NCBI GenBank assembly: GCA_035691065.1
Contig: DASSJT010000203.1
Span: 8,724 to 72,723 of the forward strand
Length of the DNA stretch: 64,000 nt
Origin: DASSJT01 sp035691065
Lineage (GTDB): Bacteria > Actinomycetota > Actinomycetes > Actinomycetales > Dermatophilaceae
Reading direction: 5' to 3'
Shown piece by piece: positions 26,639 through 34,896 of this stretch. The position numbers were made by a program, and so were the translations under genes. The notes below the pieces were generated by a model. That model saw nothing but the letters and a program-made list of their open reading frames with translations, did no database searches and was not told the origin of the DNA. The stretch's first letter is position 1; every line of letters begins with the position of its first letter.

Positions 26639-28107
26639 TTCGCGGCTCCGTTCTGGGGGCTCGTCCGGGGTCCGGTCCTGACGTAGGCCTCGAGCCCGTG
26701 GCGACCGCCCTCGCGGCCGTAGCCGGACTCCTTGTAGCCGCCGAACGGGCTCGTGGGGTCGAACTTGTTGAACGTGTTGGCCCAGACCACGCCGGCCCGC
26801 AGCTGGTCGGCCATCCACAGGATGCGCGAGCCCTTCTCGGTCCAGATGCCCGCAGACAGACCGTAGGGGGTGTTGTTGGCCTTCGCCACCGCCTCCTGCG
26901 GCGTCCGGAACGTCAGCACCGACAGCACCGGGCCGAAGATCTCCTCCTGGGCGATCCGGTGGGTCTGGCTCACCCCGGTGAAGACCGTCGGCCGGAACCA
27001 GAAGCCCCGGCTCGGCAGCTCGCACTCCGGCGACCACCGCGTGGCCCCCTCGGCCTCACCCACCGCCGTGAGCTCGGTGATGCGGTCGAGCTGCTCCCGG
27101 CTGTTGATGGCACCGATGTCCGTGTTCTTGTCGAGCGGGTCGCCCACCCGGAGGGTCGACAACCGCCGCTTGAGCCGCTTCTCGACCTCGTCGGCGATGG
27201 ACTCCTGCACCAGGAGGCGGGATCCCGCGCAGCAGACGTGGCCCTGGTTGAAGAAGATCCCGTTGACGATGCCCTCGACCGCCTGGTCGATGGGGGCGTC
27301 GTCGAAGATGATGTTGGCCGCCTTTCCGCCGAGCTCGAGCGTGGCCTTCTTGCGGGTGCCGGCGATCGAGCGGGCGATCATCTTGCCGACCGCAGTCGAG
27401 CCGGTGAAGGCGAGCTTGTCGATGCCCTCGTGGTCGACGATCGCCTGTCCGGTGCGGCCGGCGCCGGTGAGGATGTTGACCACGCCGGGCGGGAGGTCGG
27501 CCTGCTGGCACACCTCCGCGAAGAGGAGCGCGGTCAGGGGAGTGGTCTCGGCCGGCTTCAGCACGACCGTGTTGCCCGTGGCCAGCGCCGGGGCGATCTT
27601 CCACGCGAGCATGAGCAGCGGGAAGTTCCAGGGGATGACCTGCCCGACGACGCCGTGCGGCCGCGGGTTGCTGCCGAGCGACGCGTACTCGAGCTTGTCG
27701 GCCCAGCCCGCGTGGTAGAAGAAGTGGGCCGCGGCCAGAGGGACGTCGACGTCGCGACTCTCGCGGATCGGCTTGCCGTTGTCGATGCTCTCCAGGACGG
27801 CGAACTCCCGCGCGCGCTCCTGCAGGATGCGGGCGAGGCGGAACAGGTACTTGCCGCGGTCGGCGCCGCTCATCCGCGACCACACCCGGGTGTATGCCGT
27901 CCGCGCGGCTCGCACGGCCGTGTCGACGTCCGCGCTGCTCGCCTCGGTGATCTCGGCCAGGACCTCCTCAGTGGCCGGGCTCACCGACTTGAATGCCGCG
28001 CCGCCCTCGCCCTGGACGAACTCGCCGTTGATGAACAGCCCATAGGAGGGCTTGATGTCGACGATGGCCCGCGACTCGGGCGCCGGTGCGTACTCGAACT
28101 TCGCCAT
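26635..28107 (-). CDS. Aldehyde dehydrogenase (full length)
   Basis: NAD(P)-dependent oxidation of an aldehyde, 490 aa. All landmarks are present: PWNFPLLMLAWKIAPALATGN, KPAETTPLTAL, FTGSTAVGKMI, the general base in TLELGGKAANII, and catalytic Cys in FFNQGHVCCAGSRL. The C-terminal EEIFGPVLSVL and PFGGYKESGYGREGG are intact. It is preceded by deoxyribose-phosphate aldolase, which makes acetaldehyde and glyceraldehyde-3-phosphate, so acetaldehyde oxidation is the likely job. The 128-base gap upstream is a pyrimidine/purine repeat and lacks a clear ribosome site. Confidence 0.95.
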   Translation of the reverse strand: MAKFEYAPAPESRAIVDIKPSYGLFINGEFVQGEGGAAFKSVSPATEEVLAEITEASSADVDTAVRAARTAYTRVWSRMSGADRGKYLFRLARILQERAREFAVLESIDNGKPIRESRDVDVPLAAAHFFYHAGWADKLEYASLGSNPRPHGVVGQVIPWNFPLLMLAWKIAPALATGNTVVLKPAETTPLTALLFAEVCQQADLPPGVVNILTGAGRTGQAIVDHEGIDKLAFTGSTAVGKMIARSIAGTRKKATLELGGKAANIIFDDAPIDQAVEGIVNGIFFNQGHVCCAGSRLLVQESIADEVEKRLKRRLSTLRVGDPLDKNTDIGAINSREQLDRITELTAVGEAEGATRWSPECELPSRGFWFRPTVFTGVSQTHRIAQEEIFGPVLSVLTFRTPQEAVAKANNTPYGLSAGIWTEKGSRILWMADQLRAGVVWANTFNKFDPTSPFGGYKESGYGREGGRHGLEAYVRTGPRTSPQNGAAK

Positions 28108-28205
28108 GTCTGTCTCGTCTGTCTGTCTGGTCCGTCTGTCTGGTCCGGCTGGCTTGTTGGTCTGTCTGGTGGGTCTGTCTCGTCGGTCTGTCTGGTCCCT
28201 CTCGG
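28108..28205 (-). repeat. Repeated leader rich in GACCAGACAGAC
   Basis: On the coding (minus) strand the 98 bases before the aldehyde dehydrogenase ATG contain about six CAGACAGA units, several as GACCAGACAGAC, with strong strand asymmetry (G/A/C, almost no T). No ribosome site is visible. Confidence 0.75.
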
Positions 28206-28235
28206 TGGGTGCTCCGGCAGCCCAACCGGTGGTCC

Positions 28236-29219
28236 TCAGTCGATGGTCACGTAGTCGGGGCCGGAGTAGGCGCCGGTCTTCAGCTTCTGCCGCTGCTGCA
28301 GCAAGTCGTTGAGCAGGCTCGAGGCACCGAACCGGAACCAGTCGGGGTCGAGCCAGTCGTCGCCGGCAATCTCGTTGACCGTGACCAGGTACTTGAGGGC
28401 GTCCTTGGAGGTGCGGATGCCGCCAGCGGGCTTGACGCCGACCATCTCGCCGGTGAGGTCGCGCCAGTCGCGTACCGCCTCGAGCATGACCAGCGTGACC
28501 GGAAGCGTCGCCGCGGGCTGGATCTTGCCGGTGGAGGTCTTGATGAAGTCGCCACCCGCCAGCATCGACAGCCAGGATGCGCGCCGCACGTTGTCATAGG
28601 TGACCAGCTCGCCGGTCTCCATGATCACCTTGAGGTGGGCCGAGCCGCAGGCCTCCTTGACCTGCGCGATCTCGTTGAAGACCTCGAGGTAGTGGCCGGA
28701 GAGGAAGGCTCCGCGGTCGATCACCATGTCGATCTCGTCGGCCCCGGCCTCGACCGCATCTCGGGTGTCGGTCAGCTTCACCGCCATCGAGGCCCGCCCG
28801 GACGGGAAGGCCGTCGCGACCGCGGCCACGTGGATGCCACTGCTGCCGAGTGCGCCCTTGGCCACCCCCACCATGTCGCCGTAGACGCAGATCGCCGCCG
28901 GACGCGGGGTCGTGGCGTCGCTCGGGTCGGGCACCAGCGCCTTGGCGCACAGCGAGCGCACCTTGCCCTCGGTGTCGGCGCCCTCGAGCGTGGTCAGGTC
29001 GATCATCGAGATCGCGGTGTCGATCGCCCAGGCCTTGGCCGTGGTCTTGATCGACCGGGTGCCCAGACCTGCCGCACGGGCCTCGCACCCCACCTGGTCC
29101 ACTCCGGGCAGGCCGTGCAGCCAGGTGGTCAGGGCGGAGTTGGTGAGGCGGCTGACGCCCAGGAGGTCGCGGGCTCGTTCTGTCGCGTCGACGGATGCAT
29201 CGACTGCTGCTGTGCTCAC
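28236..29219 (-). CDS. deoC: Deoxyribose-phosphate aldolase
   Basis: Cleaves 2-deoxyribose-5-phosphate to glyceraldehyde-3-phosphate and acetaldehyde, 327 aa. The Schiff-base lysine motif is DFIKTSTGK, the second lysine lies in VGVKPAGGIRT, and DEIDMVIDRGAFLSG and FPSGRASMAVKL are conserved. The N-terminus of about 75 residues is longer than in E. coli DeoC, as in many actinobacteria. GTG 29219 is supported by a leaderless promoter. It sits between the phosphopentomutase-like gene and the aldehyde dehydrogenases, completing the deoxynucleoside pathway. Confidence 0.95.
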   Translation of the reverse strand: MSTAAVDASVDATERARDLLGVSRLTNSALTTWLHGLPGVDQVGCEARAAGLGTRSIKTTAKAWAIDTAISMIDLTTLEGADTEGKVRSLCAKALVPDPSDATTPRPAAICVYGDMVGVAKGALGSSGIHVAAVATAFPSGRASMAVKLTDTRDAVEAGADEIDMVIDRGAFLSGHYLEVFNEIAQVKEACGSAHLKVIMETGELVTYDNVRRASWLSMLAGGDFIKTSTGKIQPAATLPVTLVMLEAVRDWRDLTGEMVGVKPAGGIRTSKDALKYLVTVNEIAGDDWLDPDWFRFGASSLLNDLLQQRQKLKTGAYSGPDYVTID

Positions 29220-29225
29220 CGAGCG

Positions 29226-29231
29226 AGTCTA
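29226..29231 (-). promoter_or_regulatory. deoC: -10 element TAGACT, leaderless start of deoC
   Basis: On the minus strand TAGACT ends 6 bases before GTG 29219, so deoC can be transcribed apart from the upstream mutase gene. Confidence 0.5.
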
Positions 29232-29295
29232 CCCGCGGTCGGGAGGCTCCCGTTTCCCGCGCGAGTCGGTGCAGCGGCCCTGGCGGGGGCGCCCC

Positions 29296-31011
29296 TCAGA
29301 CGGCGGTGAGCGTCGTCATCGCCGCATGCAGCACCTGCAGCCGGGCAGCCGCGTCCGCGCGGGCGCGGTCGAGGTCATCTGGGCCGGAGACCGGCTCGAT
29401 GGCCTCCAGGTAGACCTTGAGCTTGGGCTCGGTGCCAGACGGCCGGACGATCACTCGCGAGCTGTCCTCCAGGTAGTAGCGCAGACCCTCGGTCGGGGGC
29501 AGCGAGTCGCTGCCCTGGGCGAGGTCGTCGGCCCGGCTCACGGCGATGCCGCCGATCTCCGTGGGCGGGTTGGCCCGCAGCCGCGCCATGATCTGCCCGA
29601 TGAGCGACAGGTCCTCGACCCGGACCGAGAACGAGTCGGTCGAGTGCACGCCATGCTGTCGCTCGAGGTCGTCCAGCACGTCCTGCAGGGTGCGGCCCTC
29701 GGCCTTGAGGATCGCCGCCAGCTCCGCGATCAGGAGGGCGGCGCTCACGCCGTCCTTGTCGCGCACCGAGTCGGGGTCGACGCAGTAGCCGAGTGCCTCC
29801 TCGTACCCGAACCGCAGACCCTCGACCCGGGAGATCCACTTGAACCCGGTCAGCGTCTCCTCGTGCCGCACACCGTGCTGGGCGGCCATGGCAGCCAGCA
29901 GGCGGCAGGACACGATGGAGTTCGCCAGGGCGCGGTCCTTGGGGACCCCCCGCATCAGGATGTGCGAGCCGAGCAGCGCCCCCACTTCGTCGCCGTGCAA
30001 CATGCGCCAGTCGTCCCCCGCCGGGATGGCCACGGCGCAGCGGTCCGCGTCCGGGTCGTTGGCGATGACGATGTCAGGCTTGACCTCCCGGGCCAGAGCG
30101 AGCGCCGCGTCAATCGCGCCCGGCTCCTCCGGGTTGGGGAAGGAGACCGTCGGGAACTCGGGGTCAGGCTCCTCCTGGCTGGGGACGGTGTGCGGCCGTG
30201 GGAAGCCCGCCCGCTCGAACGCCTGCACCAGCGTGTCGTTGCCGACCCCGTGCAGGGAGGTGTGCACCACGGACAGGTCGCGTGGAGTGTCCGGCCGGAC
30301 GACCGCGGCCACGGCGTCGAGGTAGGCGTCGACGATCTCGTCACCGAGGGTCTCCCAGCCGTCGTCGGCCATCGGCACCTGCATGACCCGCCTGACCCGC
30401 GCGATCTGTGCAGCGATCTCGGCATCGGCGGGCGGCACGATCTGGGAGCCGTCGCCGAGGTAGACCTTGTAGCCGTTGTCCTGGGGTGGGTTGTGGCTGG
30501 CGGTCACCATCACCCCCCCGGCCGCCCCGAGATGACGAATCGCGAACGCCAGCACGGGGGTTGGCAGCGGGTGCGGCATCACCATGGCGTTGCCGCCCCC
30601 GCCGACGACGACCGCCGCGGTGTCGTGCGCGAACACGTCGGAGTTCTTCCGCGCGTCGAAGCCGATGACGACCAGGAACCCTGCGCCCTGCTTGGCCACG
30701 TGGTTCTTGAGGTATGCCGTGAGCCCGGCTGCCGCTCGAATCACGACCGAGCGGTTCATCCGGTTCGGGCCGGCGCCGAGGGCGCCGCGCAGGCCGGCTG
30801 TGCCGAACTCGAGCATGCCCGAGAACCGGTCCCTCAGGTCCTCGACCGCGGCCTGGTCACCCCCCTCGGCCCGCTCCACGACCTCGTCGAGCTCGTCGCG
30901 TGTCTCGTCGTCGAGGTCGTCCTCGGCCCAGTCCTGGGCCGCCTCGATCAGGTCTTCGACCGACTCGACACCGATGGTGCCGTCCTTGGCGTGGTGGCCG
31001 GCATACTCCAT
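29296..31011 (-). CDS. Phosphohexomutase-family protein, probable phosphopentomutase
   Basis: 571 aa, of the alpha-D-phosphohexomutase family. The phosphoserine loop is VMVTASHNPPQDNGYKVY, metal loop DPDADRCAV, sugar loop GDEVGALLG, and phosphate-binding loop VIVRPSGTEPKLK. The family includes phosphomannomutase, phosphoglucomutase and deoxyribomutase/phosphopentomutase. The position between purine nucleoside phosphorylase and deoC argues for (deoxy)ribose-1-phosphate to -5-phosphate conversion. ATG 31011 has a ribosome site (GAAGGGGGAA) and lies 15 bases after the phosphorylase stop. Confidence 0.93.
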   Translation of the reverse strand: MEYAGHHAKDGTIGVESVEDLIEAAQDWAEDDLDDETRDELDEVVERAEGGDQAAVEDLRDRFSGMLEFGTAGLRGALGAGPNRMNRSVVIRAAAGLTAYLKNHVAKQGAGFLVVIGFDARKNSDVFAHDTAAVVVGGGGNAMVMPHPLPTPVLAFAIRHLGAAGGVMVTASHNPPQDNGYKVYLGDGSQIVPPADAEIAAQIARVRRVMQVPMADDGWETLGDEIVDAYLDAVAAVVRPDTPRDLSVVHTSLHGVGNDTLVQAFERAGFPRPHTVPSQEEPDPEFPTVSFPNPEEPGAIDAALALAREVKPDIVIANDPDADRCAVAIPAGDDWRMLHGDEVGALLGSHILMRGVPKDRALANSIVSCRLLAAMAAQHGVRHEETLTGFKWISRVEGLRFGYEEALGYCVDPDSVRDKDGVSAALLIAELAAILKAEGRTLQDVLDDLERQHGVHSTDSFSVRVEDLSLIGQIMARLRANPPTEIGGIAVSRADDLAQGSDSLPPTEGLRYYLEDSSRVIVRPSGTEPKLKVYLEAIEPVSGPDDLDRARADAAARLQVLHAAMTTLTAV

Positions 31012-31026
31012 GGCTCTGTTCCCCCT

Positions 31027-31878
31027 TCAGATGGCCGCGACCACGGCGGCCAGCAGCCGTCCGCAGCGCTCGGCCGCGGCCTTGCCCGCCTCGATGACCT
31101 CCTCGTGCGACAGTGGCTGGTCGCTGATGCCGGCCGCCGGGTTGGTGACCAGTGAGATGCCCAGCACCTCCAGCCCCGCCTGGCGGGCTGCGATGGCCTC
31201 CAGCGCGGTGGACATCCCCACGAGGTCGCCCCCGATGATCTTGGCCATCTGCACCTCGGCGGGCGTCTCGTAGTGCGGGCCCGGGAACTGGACGTAGACC
31301 CCCTCGTCGAGGTGCGGGTCGACGCCGCGGGTGATCTCGCGCAGCCGCGGCGAGTAGAGGTGGGTCAGGTCGACGAAGTTGGCGCCCTCGATGGGGGAGC
31401 GGGCGGTGAGGTTGATGTGGTCGCGGATCAGCACCGGTGTGCCGGCCGGCCAGTCGGCGCGCAGCCCGCCGCACCCGTTGGTGAGGACGATCGTCGAGCA
31501 GCCCGCCGCCGCTGCAGTGCGCACCCCGTGCACGACCGCCCTGACACCGAGCCCCTCGTAGTAGTGGGTGCGGGTTCCGAAGACGAGGGCCCGCCGCCCG
31601 GTGTCGCCGACTGCTATCGAGCGCATGCTGCCCGAGTGCCCGGCGACGGTCGCCTTGTGGAAGCCGGGGACCACCTCGTTCGGGATGGTCGCCACGGTCG
31701 CTCCGATGAGGTCGCCGGTCTGCCCCCAGCCGGACCCCAGGACGAGCGCGATGTCGTGGCGCTCGGCGCCGGACTGCTCGGCGATCACCGCGGCTGCGGC
31801 CCTCGCCACCTCGAACGGGTCCGTCGCCGGGTCGGCGAGGGTGGGGACGAGGGAGTCGGGGGAGTGCAGATCGGTCAC
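31027..31878 (-). CDS. punA: Purine nucleoside phosphorylase
   Basis: Phosphorolysis of inosine/guanosine and their deoxy forms, 283 aa, trimeric PNP family. Motifs are LVLGSGWG (phosphate), GHSGSMRS, GTRTHYYEG, LTNGCGGLR, FPGPHYETPAE and GMSTALEAIAARQ, then SLVTNPAAGI. GTG 31878 is preceded by TACGCT at the leaderless spacing. A longer open frame upstream has no family similarity. It receives inosine from adenosine deaminase and passes ribose-1-phosphate to the adjacent mutase. Confidence 0.95.
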   Translation of the reverse strand: MTDLHSPDSLVPTLADPATDPFEVARAAAAVIAEQSGAERHDIALVLGSGWGQTGDLIGATVATIPNEVVPGFHKATVAGHSGSMRSIAVGDTGRRALVFGTRTHYYEGLGVRAVVHGVRTAAAAGCSTIVLTNGCGGLRADWPAGTPVLIRDHINLTARSPIEGANFVDLTHLYSPRLREITRGVDPHLDEGVYVQFPGPHYETPAEVQMAKIIGGDLVGMSTALEAIAARQAGLEVLGISLVTNPAAGISDQPLSHEEVIEAGKAAAERCGRLLAAVVAAI

Positions 31879-31884
31879 GCGCGC

Positions 31885-31890
31885 AGCGTA
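31885..31890 (-). promoter_or_regulatory. punA: -10 element TACGCT, leaderless start of punA
   Basis: On the minus strand TACGCT ends 6 bases before GTG 31878. Confidence 0.45.
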
Positions 31891-32054
31891 CCCACCCGGC
31901 TCCCGGTTTTTGGGGGCTACGCGGAGTAAGCCCTCCGGCACGGCGGAGCAGCCTGGGGACACGACAAGATGAGGGTGTGTCCGGGAGCCGACCACCCGGC
32001 ATACCGGCTGGTGACGGGCAGCACGGTGAGCGAGTGAGCGAGTGAGAGGGCCGC

Positions 32055-33167
32055 TCAGCGGGCGGACACGGCGAGCGCAGCGTCTCCGGTCGGCCGGGCG
32101 GACACCCGCATGCCGGGCGCGTAGCCGCTCACGGCGGAGCTGGGCACCTGCACCAGCACCGGCTCGCCGTCGACGCTGCGCTGGCCCGGGCCGGGGTCGA
32201 TGATCACCCGGCCGTTGGCACCGAGGAAGCTGGCGCTCACGACCGTGGCGGCGCCCGCCGGGTCGGCGGCCACGGTGATGTGCTCAGGGCGCACGAGGAC
32301 GACCACGGGACCGCTGTCGGGCGAGCCCGGCAGCAGGGGCACCGACCCACCCAGGACCTCGGCGCGCCCTCCCGACGCCGTCCCGGGAAGCCGGTTGGTG
32401 ATGCCCACGAAGTCGGCGACGAAGTCGTTGACCGGCTGCGAGTAGAGCTCGTGCGGAGCGGCGACCTGCTCGAGCCGGCCCGCGCGCATGACCCCCACCC
32501 GGTCGGCGACCGCCAGCGCCTCCTCCTGGTCGTGCGTGACGAACAGCGTGGTGGTGCCGACCTCGAGCTGGATCCGGCGGATCTCGTCGCGCAGCTGGGC
32601 CCGAACCTTGGCGTCGAGGGCCGACAGTGGCTCGTCCAGGAGGAGCACCTGGGGCTCGATTGCCAAGGCCCGCGCCAGGGCGACCCGCTGCTGCTGGCCG
32701 CCGGACATCTGGTGGGCGTACTTGTCGGCCTGGTCGGAGAGCCCCACCAGCCCGAGCATCTCTGCCGCCCGGGCGCGCCGGCGCTCGCTGGTCTGCTTGC
32801 GCAGCTCCAGGCCGAACTCGACGTTCTGGCGGGCGGTCATGTGCGGGAAGAGGCTGTACGCCTGGAACACCATGCCCATGTCACGGCGGTTCGTGGGGAC
32901 GTTGGTGAGGTCGCGGCCCCCCACCTCGATCCGGCCCTCGTCGGGATCCTCGAGGCCGGCCAGGCAGCGCAGTGCCGTGGTCTTGCCGCACCCGGACGGA
33001 CCGAGCAGGGCGACGAGCTCGCCCGGCTCGAGCCGCAGGCTGAAGTGGTCGAGGGCGTTGACCGCTCCGTAGGTGCGGCGGAGCCCGGACAGCTCGACCG
33101 CCACGCCCTTGGCGGTCGGGGCGGCTGGCTCGGGCCGGCGCTCAGCGGCCGGGGTGGTCGTGCTCAT
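32055..33167 (-). CDS. ABC transporter ATP-binding protein (PotA/FbpC type)
   Basis: Importer ATPase, 370 aa. Walker A is LLGPSGCGKTT (about residue 60), Q loop MVFQAYSLFPHM, signature MSGGQQQRVALARAL, Walker B VLLLDEPLSALDAK and switch His in FVTHDQEEALAVAD. A TOBE-type C-terminal domain (about 290-370) matches spermidine/putrescine, ferric and phosphonate systems. ATG 33167 overlaps the permease stop (ATGA). It is last in a four-gene operon read from 36016 leftwards. The substrate is not decidable from the ATPase. Confidence 0.93.
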   Translation of the reverse strand: MSTTTPAAERRPEPAAPTAKGVAVELSGLRRTYGAVNALDHFSLRLEPGELVALLGPSGCGKTTALRCLAGLEDPDEGRIEVGGRDLTNVPTNRRDMGMVFQAYSLFPHMTARQNVEFGLELRKQTSERRRARAAEMLGLVGLSDQADKYAHQMSGGQQQRVALARALAIEPQVLLLDEPLSALDAKVRAQLRDEIRRIQLEVGTTTLFVTHDQEEALAVADRVGVMRAGRLEQVAAPHELYSQPVNDFVADFVGITNRLPGTASGGRAEVLGGSVPLLPGSPDSGPVVVLVRPEHITVAADPAGAATVVSASFLGANGRVIIDPGPGQRSVDGEPVLVQVPSSAVSGYAPGMRVSARPTGDAALAVSAR

Positions 33168-34012
33168 GGGGACTCCTTGCGTGGCCGGCGCAGGCGGGCC
33201 AGGGGAGATGTCGTCGAGCGCTGGCCGCCGACGAAGGACATGGCGAACAGGACGAGCACGGCGAAGGCCAGCATGGCCAGGCCGACCGCGATCGAGATCT
33301 GCGCGTCGGACTTGCCGAGCAGGAACATCGCCACCTGCAGGTTGGTGCGGCTGAACAGGTTGGCGATGGTGAACTCGCCGAGGGTCAGCGCGACCGACAG
33401 GAAGGATGCCGACAGGATGGCGGTGCGCAGGTTGGGGAGCACGATCCGGATGATGACCCGGCCCCAGCCGGCGCCGAGCGACCGCGCCGCCTCGGAGAGG
33501 GTCCGCACGTCGATGGCGCGCAGGCCGGCGTCGAGTGCCCGGTAGGCATAGGGCAGCACGAGCACGACATAGGCGAACGAGAGCCAGATCGCCGACCCGC
33601 CCAGGAAGTAGGTGACCCAGGCGTAGACCGGGGTGAGCCCCACCACCAGCACGATGGCCGGCACGGTGAGCGGCAGGAGGCACAGGAACTCGATGGTGCG
33701 GCTCAGCCCGGGCACGCGCAGGCGGACCCAGGTCATGGTCGGGACGAGCAGCACCAGCATGATCGCCACCGTGAGGACGGCCAGGCCCACCGAGGCGATG
33801 AAGCCCGCCTTCAGGTCGGGATAGTCGGCAGAGACCTTGTTGACGTTGGCGAGGGTGGCCCACGTGGTCAGCGTGCGGTTGCCGGCCGCGTCGCGGGTCG
33901 TGAACTCCAGCATGCCGAACAGTGGCGCGGCGAAGAAGATCATCACGAGCGTGACCACCACCCACCGCATCACGTCCCGGCGTCGCCGCATCGTCGCGCG
34001 TTGGCCGCTCAT
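33164..34012 (-). CDS. ABC transporter permease (PotC-like)
   Basis: Membrane subunit of 282 aa with about six transmembrane segments. The EAA coupling motif reads SEAARSLGAGWGRVIIRIVLPN (about residues 185-205). Segments LPLTVPAIVLVVGL and SVALTLGEFTIANLF are typical of second permeases in spermidine and 2-aminoethylphosphonate importers. Its start and stop each overlap neighbours by 4 bp. Confidence 0.92.
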   Translation of the reverse strand: MSGQRATMRRRRDVMRWVVVTLVMIFFAAPLFGMLEFTTRDAAGNRTLTTWATLANVNKVSADYPDLKAGFIASVGLAVLTVAIMLVLLVPTMTWVRLRVPGLSRTIEFLCLLPLTVPAIVLVVGLTPVYAWVTYFLGGSAIWLSFAYVVLVLPYAYRALDAGLRAIDVRTLSEAARSLGAGWGRVIIRIVLPNLRTAILSASFLSVALTLGEFTIANLFSRTNLQVAMFLLGKSDAQISIAVGLAMLAFAVLVLFAMSFVGGQRSTTSPLARLRRPRKESP

Positions 34013-34896
34013 CGCACCAGCCACCTCGAGGTGCGCCGGTCGAGGACGGTGTAGGCGGTCATGAGGACGGCCACCACGACGACCATGGCCAGCGCCATGG
34101 CCTTGCCGACGTTCTCCTGCCCCAGGATCACCTCGGAGGTGAACGTGCCGCCGATCTGGAGCGGGAGCAGCGGCGAGCCCTGGGACACCAGAGCGGCGGC
34201 CGTCGCGTAGGCGCTGAAGGCATTGGTGAACAGGAGCAGCACGGCCCCGATGAACGAGGGCAGCAGGATCGGGCCGGCCACCCGGCGCCAGTAGAGGAAC
34301 GTGCTGCCGCCCAGCGTCTCGGTGGCCTCGCGCCACTGGGGCCGCAGGCCCTCGACGGCGGGGAGAAAGACGATGAGCATCAGCGGGATCTGGAAGTAGA
34401 GGTAGACCAGCATCAGGCCCTTGTCCCACTCGTAGAGCCACAGGCCGCCGCTGGCGTTGAGGCCGGCGCTGGTGAGGACCTTGGCGAGGTAGCCGGTGGC
34501 CCCGAACGTGGCCAGGAAGGCGAACGCGAGGGCGACGCCACCGAACTGGGCCAGCACGCCGCAGAGTGAGCTCACGAAGCGCTTGAGGATGCCGTCGGGC
34601 TTGGCCGTCGACACGGCATACGCGAGCACCGCGCCGATCGTGGCGCCGGCCAGGGCAGTCACCGCGGAGAGCACGATGGAGTGCCACAGGGCCGAGGTGA
34701 CGGCTGGCTCGGCCAGCGCCCGGATGTTGCCCAGGGTCGGGCGCCCCTCGCTCACGAACGCCCCGATGATGACGACGAGGGTGGGGATGACCAGGAAGAC
34801 CGTGACGTAGGCGAGGAACGGGACCACCCCGAACAGGGCGCCCGACGGCCGGAGGCCGGCGAGCGCCCTGTGGCGACGGGCGTCAGCCAATGGCAT
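34009..34896 (-). CDS. ABC transporter permease (PotB-like)
   Basis: First membrane subunit, 295 aa, six predicted transmembrane segments starting LFGVVPFLAYVTVFLVIPTL. The EAA-like loop is REATETLGGSTFLYWRRVAGPILLP. ATG 34896 overlaps the binding-protein gene by 14 bp, so coupled translation is likely, and no independent ribosome site is seen. Confidence 0.92.
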   Translation of the reverse strand: MPLADARRHRALAGLRPSGALFGVVPFLAYVTVFLVIPTLVVIIGAFVSEGRPTLGNIRALAEPAVTSALWHSIVLSAVTALAGATIGAVLAYAVSTAKPDGILKRFVSSLCGVLAQFGGVALAFAFLATFGATGYLAKVLTSAGLNASGGLWLYEWDKGLMLVYLYFQIPLMLIVFLPAVEGLRPQWREATETLGGSTFLYWRRVAGPILLPSFIGAVLLLFTNAFSAYATAAALVSQGSPLLPLQIGGTFTSEVILGQENVGKAMALAMVVVVAVLMTAYTVLDRRTSRWLVR

